The translations under genes and the position numbers were made by a program. 48,326 nucleotides of DNA from JAHEJV01 sp964653555 (GTDB lineage Bacteria; Myxococcota_A; UBA9160; SMWR01), in NCBI GenBank assembly GCA_964653555.1, contig CAZZFT010000017.1:1-48326 (forward strand), in the 5' to 3' direction. Shown piece after piece: positions 24,138 through 32,719 of this stretch. The notes under the pieces are model-generated. The model was not told the DNA's origin. It ran no database searches and saw nothing but the letters and a program-made list of their open reading frames with translations. Positions within the stretch are counted from its first letter, which is position 1. Each line of letters starts with the position of its first letter.

Positions 24138-24626
24138 CTATTGCGCGCTGGAGCGGGCCCCCTCGAACTGGGCAGCCAGGTCGTTGAGCTGGTTGGCGAG
24201 CTCGGAGTACAGATGGCCGTCCTCGCCGCGCAGGGAGACGCGCGCGGTGAAGTCGCCGCGCCGCAGGGCGCGCAGGTGCCGCTCGAGCGCGACGGTCGGG
24301 CCGAGCAGCCGGTGCAGATAGCCGATCGAGACGGCCAGGACGGCGAGCACGTAGCCGACGAGCAGCACCAGCGACGCGTTGAGGTAGGCCTGCGTCTGAT
24401 CCAGGAGGTCCTGCTTCAGCGGATCCGGTGCCGTCGCCAGCGCCGCCTCGGCGAGCTGCCCATAGGCCGACCAGCTGTTGAAGGCCTGGATCAGACCGAA
24501 GCCGCCGCTGAGGATCAACAGGTAGGCGGCGAGCTTGAGCTGCGCGCGCGGCTTGATCAGGCGGACCGCGCGACGGCGTTCCGGCTCGACGAGCCGATCG
24601 CGAAGCGCTTCGACGACAGACGACAT
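24138..24626 (-). CDS. Two-TM HAMP-domain protein
   Basis: A 162-residue membrane protein: a short cytoplasmic N-terminus, TM1 at about 31-49, a periplasmic loop of about 35 residues, TM2 at about 84-103 and a C-terminal HAMP-like coiled domain (about 104-155) with the usual pattern P..alpha..L..GD...R........E...L...N. It has no kinase, cyclase or methyl-accepting domain, so it looks like a stand-alone HAMP adaptor or a truncated receptor. The ATG at 24626 was chosen because the frame upstream has no better ribosome site. It may partner a histidine kinase or chemoreceptor encoded elsewhere. Confidence 0.6.
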   Translation of the reverse strand: MSSVVEALRDRLVEPERRRAVRLIKPRAQLKLAAYLLILSGGFGLIQAFNSWSAYGQLAEAALATAPDPLKQDLLDQTQAYLNASLVLLVGYVLAVLAVSIGYLHRLLGPTVALERHLRALRRGDFTARVSLRGEDGHLYSELANQLNDLAAQFEGARSSAQ

Positions 24627-24890
24627 GGCGGACGCCTCCGATCACCCCTGATCGGCCGAACGGCCCCCCGACTTTTGGACTCGGATCCATCCCGCCCGTA
24701 CGCGCTCAGGAACCGGCAACGGATCTCCGAGGCGGCGACCCGGCCGCCGGTGGGCCCCGATGGACATCTCCTCGCTGGGCGAGCCCGGCTGCGTGATTCT
24801 CCACCACCATGGCCCCCCCCGTTCGAGTACGGCATGCGGGTCGGCACCGGCGCCATCACCGGCGATCCGCCCGTCTGCCCTCCGCTCTCG

Positions 24891-25455
24891 GTGCACAACT
24901 CCACTCTGGACGGCCTGACCATCCCGGAATGCCGACGACACCGGTCTGTTCATGCTCGGGGTCGACGGCCTCCACGTCACCCACGGCCGCTATCTCGACA
25001 ACGAGGAGTACGGCGTGTTTCCCCGCTGCTCGCGGGACGGACTCGTCGATCACAATTCGGGAGGCGGCGGCGAGGACGCGACGACCTACGTGGGCGTCGA
25101 CGACGACGTCACCGTGGAGGGGAACCCGCTCACCAACGCCGAGATCGGAATCGAGCTCGAAAACATCCTGCATTCGGTCGTCCGCAACAACGTCGTGGCC
25201 GGCAACGACACCGGCGGTGCCGCGCTCGTCGAGAACCCGTTCGGATTCGGCCCGCCCGACGACAACGTGGTGCGCAACAACGTCATCCTTCAGAACGGAA
25301 AGCAGCTGGATTTCCGCTCTCCCGGAAGCGGTGACATCCTCTACGACGGCACCGGCAGCAGGAACTGCTTCGCCAACAACGTGCTCAAGACGGACTTCCC
25401 CGGAAGGGATCACCAGCCTGTTCCCCTGCCCGTGAGCGCACGCGCGCGCATCTAG
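24891..25455 (+). pseudogene. Remnant of a right-handed beta-helix protein gene (frameshifted, 5' part lost)
   Basis: From 24952 to the TAG at 25455 an open frame of 167 codons encodes five or so coils of a right-handed beta-helix (EYGVFPRCS, VGVDDDVTVEGN, IGIELENILHSVVRNN, DDNVVRNNVILQN), typical of the C-terminal half of secreted parallel beta-helix proteins of about 350-400 residues. Immediately upstream the homology continues in a different frame (VHNSTLDGLTI starting at 24891) and the two frames meet near 24925-24935, so a one-base frameshift separates them. Further 5' no signal peptide or start can be found, and an eight-C run lies at 24812-24820. I therefore call it a pseudogene; a sequencing indel is the alternative for the frameshift alone but not for the missing N-terminus. 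Confidence 0.6.
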
Positions 25456-25493
25456 AAGGGCCCCGTCGGCTCTGCGGCCGACGGGGCCCCTTC
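25455..25493. terminator. Strong bidirectional hairpin terminator
   Basis: Arms 25455-25470 and 25477-25493 pair over 16 bp (GAAGGGCCCCGTCGGC with GCCGACGGGGCCCCTTC, one bulged base) around a TCTGCG loop. It sits exactly between the end of the beta-helix remnant and the end of the convergent acyltransferase gene. There is no U-tract on either side, as is common in very GC-rich genomes. Confidence 0.75.
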
Positions 25494-25520
25494 GGCAGAA
25501 CCTCCGTCACATCGCGACGC

Positions 25521-26927
25521 TCAGCTCGCCGCGGCCAGCTCCTCGAACGAGCTCTCGACCGCCCGCACCAGATCGTGCAGGTCGGGCACCAGGTCCCAAT
25601 CCGCGGTGAACCCCCACGAGAGGGTGTCGACGTAGCTGAAGAGCGCGATCCCGAGACCGAGCGGGCCCATCAGCGGCACGATGGGATGCGTCTCGAGCAT
25701 CGGCGACTCGAGCAGGTAGAGGGGCTCCCGCGGTCCCGGTACGTTGGTGATGATCATGTTGAAGGGCGTGCCCAGCGACATCAGGCGCGCCCCGAGCGAG
25801 AGCAGCGTCGAGCCGGTCCACTCGCTCACCTGGGTGAGGGTGTCGGCGCCCAGGGCCTGGCTGCTCTGCTTGAGCTTCCCGGTCGTCTCGCAGATCGTGC
25901 GCAGGCGTGCCACGGGATCCCGCTCGGCCAGAGGCAGGGGAACGATCCACGCCGAGACCCGATTGCCGAGAGTGCCGCTCTCCTCCGGCGCGCGCACGCT
26001 CACGGGCGCCATGATGCGGAAGTCGAGCGTGTCGAGATCGACACCGCGGCTGCGGCTCAGGTAGCGAGCCAGGGCTCCGCTCGCGGTGGCGAGGACCACG
26101 TCGTTGAGGCTGCCACCGAGTCGGCGTCGCACCTCCCGGATGCGGGCGATCGGCATCGCCCACCAGTCGATCCGACGATAGGGGCCGACCGGCTGATTGA
26201 AGGGCGCCGGCGTGGCGATGCCGGACCCGTCGGCCAGCAGCCGGCCGAGCGCGCGCATGCGTTCGGAGAGGTGGTGGCGGACGTGGTCCTCGTCCCGCGC
26301 CAGACGCAGCGCGTTTGCCGCGAGGTCGATCGGCGCCCTCAGCAGCCGGGTGATCTCGTCCGCGCCGAGCCGCAGCCTGCCGGGTATCGGCCGCGGTGCC
26401 CAGATCGGCGGGATCTCCACCTTCTCGAGAGGCTCGGGCGTCAGCAGCTCGGAGAGCAGCTCGGCGCCCGAGATCCCGTCCACCATGCAGTGGTGCACCT
26501 TCGAGACGAGGGCGATGCGGTCCCCCTCGAGCCCCTCCACGAGCCACAGCTCCCAGAGTGGCTTGTCGCGGTCGAGCTGTTGGGAGAAGACGCGCCCGAC
26601 GAGCCGCTTCAGCTGCCGCTCGTCACCCGGCTTGGGAAGCGCAGTGTGGCGGACGTGATAGCGGATGTTGAAGTGGGGGTCGTCGACCCAGACCGGGTGT
26701 CCCTCGATCGGTGTCCGGATCAGTCGCTGCCGGTAGCGCGGAATCCGATCGAGGCGCGAGACGACGTAGTCGGTGATGCGGTCGATGTCGATGCTGCCGT
26801 CCGGCGCACGCAGCGGTGCGGCCTCCAGGATCTGTGTCGAGGCGACGTGCATCGAGGTGCTGTCGTTCTCGTAGACGAGGAAGGAGTTGTCGAGCTGGGT
26901 GAGTCGTTGGTAGTCGACGCTGGCCAC
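25521..26927 (-). CDS. Wax ester synthase/diacylglycerol acyltransferase (WS/DGAT), second copy
   Basis: A 468-residue acyl-CoA:alcohol/diacylglycerol acyltransferase that makes storage wax esters or triacylglycerols at the membrane. The catalytic motif HHxxxDG is intact (HHCMVDG, 145-151) and the second signature NDVVLA (about residue 302) is present, as is the family N-terminus (LTQLDNSFL). The GTG at 26927 is chosen because GAGGAG lies six bases upstream and it starts at the conserved N-terminus; the gap to the preceding paralogue is 10 bases, so the two are one transcription unit. It ends next to the hairpin terminator at 25455-25493. Confidence 0.92.
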   Translation of the reverse strand: MASVDYQRLTQLDNSFLVYENDSTSMHVASTQILEAAPLRAPDGSIDIDRITDYVVSRLDRIPRYRQRLIRTPIEGHPVWVDDPHFNIRYHVRHTALPKPGDERQLKRLVGRVFSQQLDRDKPLWELWLVEGLEGDRIALVSKVHHCMVDGISGAELLSELLTPEPLEKVEIPPIWAPRPIPGRLRLGADEITRLLRAPIDLAANALRLARDEDHVRHHLSERMRALGRLLADGSGIATPAPFNQPVGPYRRIDWWAMPIARIREVRRRLGGSLNDVVLATASGALARYLSRSRGVDLDTLDFRIMAPVSVRAPEESGTLGNRVSAWIVPLPLAERDPVARLRTICETTGKLKQSSQALGADTLTQVSEWTGSTLLSLGARLMSLGTPFNMIITNVPGPREPLYLLESPMLETHPIVPLMGPLGLGIALFSYVDTLSWGFTADWDLVPDLHDLVRAVESSFEELAAAS

Positions 26928-26937
26928 GAGCTTCTCC

Positions 26938-28332
26938 TCAGAGCTTGCGCAGCAGCTCGAACTCCTCTTCGAGCTCTTCGACGAAGACGTGCAGATCCGG
27001 CAGCGCATCCCAGTCGGCGTTGAAGCCCCAGTAGAGGCCGCCGTCGTAGCTGAGCAGGGCGATGCCGAGAGCCTGATTGCTGAAGAGAGGGACCAGGGGG
27101 TACGACTCGATCAGCCGCGCGCCGTCCAGGTAGCTGGTGAAGGCCGGCCCCGGCACGTTGGTGACGACCATGTTGAACGAGCGACGGCTGGCGGCGAGCT
27201 TGCTGAACTGGGTCAGCAGGGTGGTGGTCGTCCAGTCCGAGAGCAGCTCGATGGCCTCGGTGCCCTCCACCTGACCCGACTCCTTGATGTGTGCGGTCTC
27301 CGAGACGACGGCACCGTAGCGGCGCTGCAGGTCCTTCTCGCCCACGGGCAGGCGTGCCGCGATCATCGAAACGCGGTTGCCGAGCTTGCCACGCTCTTCC
27401 GCGGTCCGTGTGCTGACCGGCACGAAGACCCGGAAGTCGATGTCGTCGACGGCGACGCCGCGATGCAGCAGGAAGCGCCGCACCGCGCCGGTCACGCAGG
27501 TGAGCACGACGTCATTCAGCTTGCCGCCGAGATGGTCCTTGATGCCGCGCACGGTCGAGAGATCGAAGCGCGTCCAGTCGAATCGCCGGTGGGGGCCGAT
27601 CGGCAGATTGAAGGGCGTCTCCGAAGCCGGCGTCAGCGCAACGCCCACGGCCTCGACCAGGCCCGTGACGGCACGGCTCGCGGACCGGATGCCCTTTTGC
27701 GGCTGCGAAGCGCCCCGGAACAGGCTGCGCGCCGGCTGGGACACCCGTCGCAGCAGGTCGTCGGCGACGAGCTGCATCGGACGCGGTGCGGGCCGCGGCA
27801 GCCAACGTCCGTCGTCCAGCTCCAGTCGCACGTTCGGGTCCCGTCCCATGTAGGCGCCCGCGAGGTCCACTCCGGAGATGCCGTCGATCAGGCAGTGGTG
27901 GATCTTGGAGATCAGCGCGAAGCGTCCGCGCTCGAGGCCCTCCACGATCCACATCTCCCACAATGCCTTTCCGCGATCGAGCTTCTGCGACATGATGCGC
28001 CCGGTCAGACGCTTGAGCTGTCGCTCGTCACCGGGCATGGGCAACGCGGAGTGACGAAGGTGATAGAGCAGGTTGAAATGCGGGTCGTCGACCCAGACCG
28101 GATGATCGGTCACCGGGACGCGCACGATCTTCTGGCGGAAGCGCGGAGCGCGTCGGAGCCCGGCCTCGACGATGGTGCGGATGCGGTCGAAGTCGACGCC
28201 GCCGGCGGGGCGGCCGAGCGGACCGGCGTCGAAGATCCCTACCGAGCCGACGTGCATGTGGACGGCGGGGCTCTCCATCTCGAGAAAGGAGGCGTCGAGG
28301 GCGCTGAGTCGATCGTAGTGTGCGTACCTCAT
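26938..28332 (-). CDS. Wax ester synthase/diacylglycerol acyltransferase (WS/DGAT), first copy
   Basis: A 464-residue WS/DGAT with HHCLIDG at residues 145-151, the identical position to that in its tandem partner, and KLNDVVLTCVTGA for the second signature. Both copies share the block VWVDDPHFN..YH.RH.ALP.PGDERQLKRL, so they arose by duplication. The ATG at 28332 has a GAGGT site seven bases upstream and begins at the family start (LSALDASFLEME). The pair suggests neutral-lipid storage from acyl-CoA and fatty alcohols, sterols or diacylglycerol; which copy prefers which acceptor cannot be read from the sequence. Confidence 0.92.
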   Translation of the reverse strand: MRYAHYDRLSALDASFLEMESPAVHMHVGSVGIFDAGPLGRPAGGVDFDRIRTIVEAGLRRAPRFRQKIVRVPVTDHPVWVDDPHFNLLYHLRHSALPMPGDERQLKRLTGRIMSQKLDRGKALWEMWIVEGLERGRFALISKIHHCLIDGISGVDLAGAYMGRDPNVRLELDDGRWLPRPAPRPMQLVADDLLRRVSQPARSLFRGASQPQKGIRSASRAVTGLVEAVGVALTPASETPFNLPIGPHRRFDWTRFDLSTVRGIKDHLGGKLNDVVLTCVTGAVRRFLLHRGVAVDDIDFRVFVPVSTRTAEERGKLGNRVSMIAARLPVGEKDLQRRYGAVVSETAHIKESGQVEGTEAIELLSDWTTTTLLTQFSKLAASRRSFNMVVTNVPGPAFTSYLDGARLIESYPLVPLFSNQALGIALLSYDGGLYWGFNADWDALPDLHVFVEELEEEFELLRKL

Positions 28333-28679
28333 GGGAATACCTCGTGAACCCGTCACCCCATTCTCGCAGGCGACGCGCGCTGGCGCTCGGCCCTTCTCGC
28401 CATCGCCCGCCACCGAATGGGCGGCTCTTCCGGGTCGCCCTTCCCGGCTGGCCCGCTACGCCCCACTGTCCGCCCACGCGGACAAAAAGTCCCGCCGCCG
28501 ACGCGCGTCTCCTCCGGCGTCGCGATCGATCCGGGCGAAGAGGCAGAACGGCCTCCGCTACCGGGTGGACCCCCTTTCCCCTCGGCGTCCCCAGGCCAGG
28601 TGATCGGGCCCGGCGGCTCTGCAGGGGCGGACCGCCCGCCGCTCCCAGTCCACGCCTCGAAAGACGTGCGGGGCTCCGA
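28333..28679. other. 347-base intergenic gap, no gene seen
   Basis: The gap should contain the promoter of the acyltransferase pair (minus strand) and the end of the unit upstream. I found no convincing -35/-10 pair. There is a 6-bp hairpin (GTCCGC-CCAC-GCGGAC, 28468-28483) flanked on one side by five A residues, on the wrong side for an intrinsic terminator in either direction. No open frame here has coding character. Confidence 0.5.
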
Positions 28680-29459
28680 CTAGCGCATCAGCTCGCCCGT
28701 GTTCACCAGCAGGTGCTGACCGGTGATCGCCTTGGCGCGGTCCGAGCAGAAGAAGATCGCCGCCTCGGCCACTTCGCCGTCCTCGGTCATGCGGCGCAGA
28801 GCGAACTTGCTGGTCAGCTCCTCCACCACCTCCTCGAGGGTGCGGCCCTCGTTCTTCGCCCGGGCCGAGAGGAACCCCTCCACCGGCGGCCCCCACATCC
28901 AGCTCGGCACCACCATGTTGACGCGCACGTTGTCGGCGCCGAGCTCCTGGGCCAGGTAGTACATCGAGGTGAGCAGCGCCCCCTTGGAGGCGGCGTAGCC
29001 CGCCTGGGGCATCGAGGGCAGGAACATCGACTGGGACCCGATCAGGACGATCGAGCCGCCGCCGGCCGCCTTCATCGCCGGGTGCACCGCCCGCAGCAGC
29101 GTGAGGGTGCCGAGCACGTTGGTCTCGAAGCAGCGCCGCCAGTTGTCGAAGTCGGTGTCATGGAGACCGCCGAAGCACAGCTCGTAGGCCGCCACCTGCA
29201 CCAGCGCGTCGACGGCGCCGAAGCGCTCGACGCCCAGGGCCACGAGCGCCTCGCAGTCCGCGGCGTCGGAGATGTCCGTCCGGTGATAGGCCACGCGCTT
29301 CCCGCTCGGGTCCACTTCCTTCGCCGTCTGCTCCAGGGTGGCCTCGGTGCGCGCGGCCAGCAGCACGTTGGCACCGTCGCGCAGCGCGGCCTCCACCACG
29401 TGTCGCCCCAGCCCGGCGCCGACGCCGGCGACGAGCACCGTCTTGCCTTCGAGAATCAT
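28680..29459 (-). CDS. Short-chain dehydrogenase/reductase
   Basis: A 259-residue NAD(P)-dependent SDR. The cofactor glycine motif is a variant, AGVGAGLG (11-18, where most have TGxxxGxG). The catalytic Ser lies in GSQS (142-144) and the Tyr/Lys pair is Y155 and K159 (QAGYAASKG). The ATG at 29459 overlaps the TGA of the upstream dehydrogenase gene (ATGA), so the two are translationally coupled and probably act on linked substrates. The substrate cannot be inferred from the sequence; steroid or short-chain alcohols are common for the family. Confidence 0.85.
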   Translation of the reverse strand: MILEGKTVLVAGVGAGLGRHVVEAALRDGANVLLAARTEATLEQTAKEVDPSGKRVAYHRTDISDAADCEALVALGVERFGAVDALVQVAAYELCFGGLHDTDFDNWRRCFETNVLGTLTLLRAVHPAMKAAGGGSIVLIGSQSMFLPSMPQAGYAASKGALLTSMYYLAQELGADNVRVNMVVPSWMWGPPVEGFLSARAKNEGRTLEEVVEELTSKFALRRMTEDGEVAEAAIFFCSDRAKAITGQHLLVNTGELMR

Positions 29460-30538
29460 CTGCTTCTCCTCGCACGATGGCCGTGCATGTTGTGGAATCC
29501 CGGGATCAGCGGCAGGTCGAGAGCGGAGAGCAGCCCCGGCTTCGCCGCACACACCGCCGGGATCGCGTTCACCGCCCGCATCCCGGTGGCCAGGCAGCCG
29601 CCGGCGTTCGGGTCGCCGCCGGCGCCGCGCAGGGCCGTCTCCTGCACGATGTTCGGGCTCCCTTCCACGATGATGCGGTAGGCGTCGTTCTCCACGATCT
29701 TCGCCCGCGGCCAGTCGGGGGCGGCGGCGTTGGTGATCCGGTTCACGTGCTCGACCACGATCCTCGGCTCGCCTGCCACCCAGCCGCGGATCTCGAAGCG
29801 CACGGCGCCGCAGCAGCCCGGCTCGATCACGCCGTGGGGGAAGGCGATCCGCTCGGTCGCCTCCCACTTCTCCCAGACCGTGTCGATCTTCTCGAGCTCC
29901 GCCCCGATCGCGTCGGCGATCATCGGGATCGTGTGGCCCCAGGAGAAGATCAGGATCTGCGGCTTCTCCAGCAGCGCCTCCTTCTCGATCGGATCCCCCA
30001 GGCCCATCGGCGAGTAGTCGCCGGTGTAGGTGGAGTAGTCGAGGATCTCCTGGATGCGCACGCGGTCCACGCGACCGCACACGCCCATGAGCGTCATCGG
30101 CAGCAGGTCGTTGGCGAAGCCCGGGTCGATGCCGGTGGTGAAGCAGCTGGTGCCGCCTTCCAGGCAGGCCTTCTCGAGGGGCTCGATCATGCCCGGCGGG
30201 CAGGACTTCGGGTAGACGAAGGGCGTCATCGCCGTGGACACCACGTTCTTCCCCGCGCGCAGGGCGCGCGAGAGGTGGTCGATGTTCTGGGCGGCGAGGG
30301 CGGCGGTGGGTCCGAAGTGGGCGAGGGCGTCCGCCGGGACGGCCAGGGCGGCGTCCACGTCCGTGGTGGCGAGGACGCCGATCGGATCGATGCCGGCGAT
30401 CTCGCCGGCGTCGCGGCCGTGCTTCGCCCGGTCGTTCACGATGCAGCCCACGATCTCGAAGTCGGGGTGCAGGACGAGCTCGCGGATCACCATCTTGCCG
30501 ACGAAGCCGGTTCCCTGGACGATCACCTTGTAGGGCAT
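29456..30538 (-). CDS. Dihydrodipicolinate reductase-like NAD(P)-dependent dehydrogenase
   Basis: A 360-residue oxidoreductase whose N-terminal Rossmann domain (YKVIVQGTGFVGKMVIREL, GxGxxG at 9-14) resembles DapB, but the protein is much longer than true DapB (about 270 aa) and lacks the DapB active-site pair as far as I can see. Proteins of this type occur as 2,4-diaminopentanoate dehydrogenase-like or amine dehydrogenase-like enzymes. The ATG at 30538 follows a GGGAG site. The stop overlaps the SDR start as ATGA. The C-terminus is basic (HNMHGHRARRSR). A role in imine or ketone reduction is likely, the substrate is unknown. Confidence 0.75.
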   Translation of the reverse strand: MPYKVIVQGTGFVGKMVIRELVLHPDFEIVGCIVNDRAKHGRDAGEIAGIDPIGVLATTDVDAALAVPADALAHFGPTAALAAQNIDHLSRALRAGKNVVSTAMTPFVYPKSCPPGMIEPLEKACLEGGTSCFTTGIDPGFANDLLPMTLMGVCGRVDRVRIQEILDYSTYTGDYSPMGLGDPIEKEALLEKPQILIFSWGHTIPMIADAIGAELEKIDTVWEKWEATERIAFPHGVIEPGCCGAVRFEIRGWVAGEPRIVVEHVNRITNAAAPDWPRAKIVENDAYRIIVEGSPNIVQETALRGAGGDPNAGGCLATGMRAVNAIPAVCAAKPGLLSALDLPLIPGFHNMHGHRARRSR

Positions 30539-30611
30539 GGGGGGTCTCCCTGAAGGCGAGCAACTGTAGACGACACCGCCGCGACACGCGCTGCCGACCG
30601 TCGACGGCCTG

Positions 30612-30645
30612 TTGCGGCTCGGAGGCTCCGCCTACAGTCCGCGCC
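30612..30645 (+). promoter_or_regulatory. Candidate leaderless promoter of the first S9-like gene
   Basis: TACAGT (30633-30638) lies seven bases before the GTG start at 30646, so transcription would begin at or next to the start codon. TTGCGG (30612-30617) is a -35 candidate with a short 15-base spacer. The same arrangement, CTACAGTC followed by GCGCCGTG, stands before the paralogous gene at 32720. Confidence 0.5.
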
Positions 30646-32622
30646 GTGGCTCGGCCGCGCCTTCCTCGTGCTCCGCTGTGGTTTGCAGTCCTCCTGGTGC
30701 TCGGCTGCGCGACGGCCGGGCCGCACGCGGCGCAGCCGGAGGAGCAGAAGGACCCGTCCCGCCCCCCCGTGGCGGCGTTCCTCGGCGACCCGCCGCTCTC
30801 GAGCGTCCGGATCTCGCCCGACGGCGAGCGCATCGTCGGAATCGTCTCGCGCCAGGGCACTCAGGCGATCCTCGTGCAGCCGCTGCGCGGCGGCGAAGCC
30901 CTCTCCCCGGCGAAGTTCGACGCACCCGGCTGGGTGATCCGGGACCTGGGATGGTCCGGGGACCGCGTGATCGGGGTCGTCTTCGAGGATCTGCGAGCGA
31001 CGGCGCGGCAGGGAGCGCCCCAGCTGAAGGCGGTGACGTTCCGACTGGAGCGCTGGCGAGACGTGCGTCCCGGAGAGGGCTGGTCCTTCGCGCTTCCGCC
31101 CGGCGCGGACCCGGAGCGGGCCGTGCTGGATTGGCTGCCCAGGGATCCGCAACGGATCCTGGTGACCGAATGGGACGAGCGCAGCCTCGCGGCCCGCGTG
31201 AACCGCGTGCGCGTGCGCGACGGCGTCGGGGAAGTGACCACCCCGGAGATCCCGGGTGCCTGGCAGTGGTTCGCGGACGCGGCGGGGCGCATCCGCGCGG
31301 CGATCGTGCGCGATCCGGAGGGGCTGGCCCAGACGCTGTACGCGCGATCCGATGCCGAGCACGGCTTCGAGCCGCTCGTCGGCTCCGACCTGGCCGAGGA
31401 GACGGGCTTCGCCTTCGCTGGCTTCGCCTCCGATCCCCAGTCGATCTACGTGACCTCCTCCACCGACACGGGGCGTCGCGCGCTCTATCGCTACGACCTG
31501 GCGCACCATCGACGCGGCGCGCTCGTCGCGGGCGACCCCGAGGTCGACGTCGGCGATCTCGTCTACGAGCCGAACAGCGATCGTCTCGTGGCGGTCGTGA
31601 TCTCGCGCGAGCGGCCCGAGCTGAAGCCCCTCGACCCCTCCTTCGCCGGCGAGGAGGCGGCGATTGCGGAAGCGCTGCCCGACACGGTCCGGCGCATCGT
31701 CAGCGCCGATCGCACGGGTCGCACCCTCCTCGTCGAGGTCACGGGCGATACGCGCCCGCCGGAGTACTTCGTCTACGACCGGGACCGGCGGCAGATGACC
31801 TTCCTGTTCGACGCGCGGCCCGGGCTGGTCCGGGATCGGCTGGTCCCGCGGCGCGCGGTCGACTACCCGGCCCGGGATGGAGCGATTCTTCACGGCTACC
31901 TCACCGTTCCGGGCGGCGAGGAGACCGGAGGACGGCCCGCGATCGTCGTCGCGCACGACGGCCCCGGGCAGCGCGTCGAGGGCGGCTGGGATCCGGTCGC
32001 CCAGCTCCTGGCGAGCCGCGGCTTCGCGGTGCTCGAGCCCAACTACCGCGGTTCGAGCGGCTACGGCGTCGAGTACGAGCGCGCCGGTCGGCGCGACGAT
32101 GGCGCCGGGATCGCAGAGGACCTCGCCGACGGCGCCGCGTGGCTGGTGTCCGAGGGGATCGCCGACCCGGATCGCATCGGCGTCTACGGCATCGGGATCG
32201 GCGGTACCGCGGCGCTCAGCGCCCTCGCGGCGACGCCGAGCCCCTTCCGCGCCGCTGCGAGCTACGGAGCCGTCACCGACTGGGTGGCCCTGGACGCCGC
32301 GAGCGGTCCGCAGGCCGCAGAGCTGCCGGTCTCGGGCGGCACCGCGACGGGTCGCGCGCGCCTGGCGGACCTCTCGCCGCTCCAGCACGCGGGCGCCATG
32401 GCGGGACCCCTCCTGATCGGTCACGGAGAGCTCGATGCCCTCGTGCCCGTCGAGCAGGCGCGCGCGATGGGGCGGGCACTCGGGGCCGCGGGCGCCGACT
32501 TCGAGCTGGAGCTCTATCCCGGCACGGCACACGGGCTCGAGACCGAGCGCCATCGCATCGACTTCTACGAGCACCTGCTCGCGTTCTTCGAGCGCAACCT
32601 GCACGAGCGCATCCCGCTCTAG
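30646..32622 (+). CDS. S9 peptidase-family lipoprotein lacking the catalytic serine (first paralogue)
   Basis: A 658-residue protein with the prolyl-oligopeptidase/acylaminoacyl-peptidase plan: lipoprotein signal (lipobox LVLGC, Cys21), a beta-propeller of about 360 residues and a C-terminal alpha/beta-hydrolase domain (about 405-655). The domain keeps NYRGSSGYG (466-474), the acid D597 and the His H629 (TAHG), but the nucleophile elbow is GIGIGG (515-520), with Gly517 where family members have Ser (GxSxGG). It is therefore probably not a serine peptidase. The GTG at 30646 is leaderless-like and starts the signal peptide. The role may be ligand binding or scaffold; a loss-of-function relic is less likely because the rest is intact. 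Confidence 0.85.
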   Translation: MARPRLPRAPLWFAVLLVLGCATAGPHAAQPEEQKDPSRPPVAAFLGDPPLSSVRISPDGERIVGIVSRQGTQAILVQPLRGGEALSPAKFDAPGWVIRDLGWSGDRVIGVVFEDLRATARQGAPQLKAVTFRLERWRDVRPGEGWSFALPPGADPERAVLDWLPRDPQRILVTEWDERSLAARVNRVRVRDGVGEVTTPEIPGAWQWFADAAGRIRAAIVRDPEGLAQTLYARSDAEHGFEPLVGSDLAEETGFAFAGFASDPQSIYVTSSTDTGRRALYRYDLAHHRRGALVAGDPEVDVGDLVYEPNSDRLVAVVISRERPELKPLDPSFAGEEAAIAEALPDTVRRIVSADRTGRTLLVEVTGDTRPPEYFVYDRDRRQMTFLFDARPGLVRDRLVPRRAVDYPARDGAILHGYLTVPGGEETGGRPAIVVAHDGPGQRVEGGWDPVAQLLASRGFAVLEPNYRGSSGYGVEYERAGRRDDGAGIAEDLADGAAWLVSEGIADPDRIGVYGIGIGGTAALSALAATPSPFRAAASYGAVTDWVALDAASGPQAAELPVSGGTATGRARLADLSPLQHAGAMAGPLLIGHGELDALVPVEQARAMGRALGAAGADFELELYPGTAHGLETERHRIDFYEHLLAFFERNLHERIPL

Positions 32623-32683
32623 TCGGCGCTCCGCGTACGCTCTCCGTTCGCGCGTGTCTCCGTTTCCGCTCGCTTCGGGACGC

Positions 32684-32719
32684 TTGCTGTGGCTCCCCGA
32701 CGCCTCCTACAGTCGCGCC
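32684..32719 (+). promoter_or_regulatory. Candidate leaderless promoter of the second S9-like gene
   Basis: TTGCTG (32684-32689), an 18-base spacer and TACAGT (32708-32713), with only six bases to the GTG start at 32720. It has the same CTACAGTC-GCGCCGTG core as the promoter of the first paralogue, so it was probably duplicated with the gene. The 97-base gap to the previous stop holds nothing else that I can see. Confidence 0.55.

Noticed and set aside
28468..28483. Hairpin GTCCGC-CCAC-GCGGAC beside AAAAA
   Set aside because: The A/T run is on the wrong side to act as an intrinsic terminator in either direction and the stem is only 6 bp.
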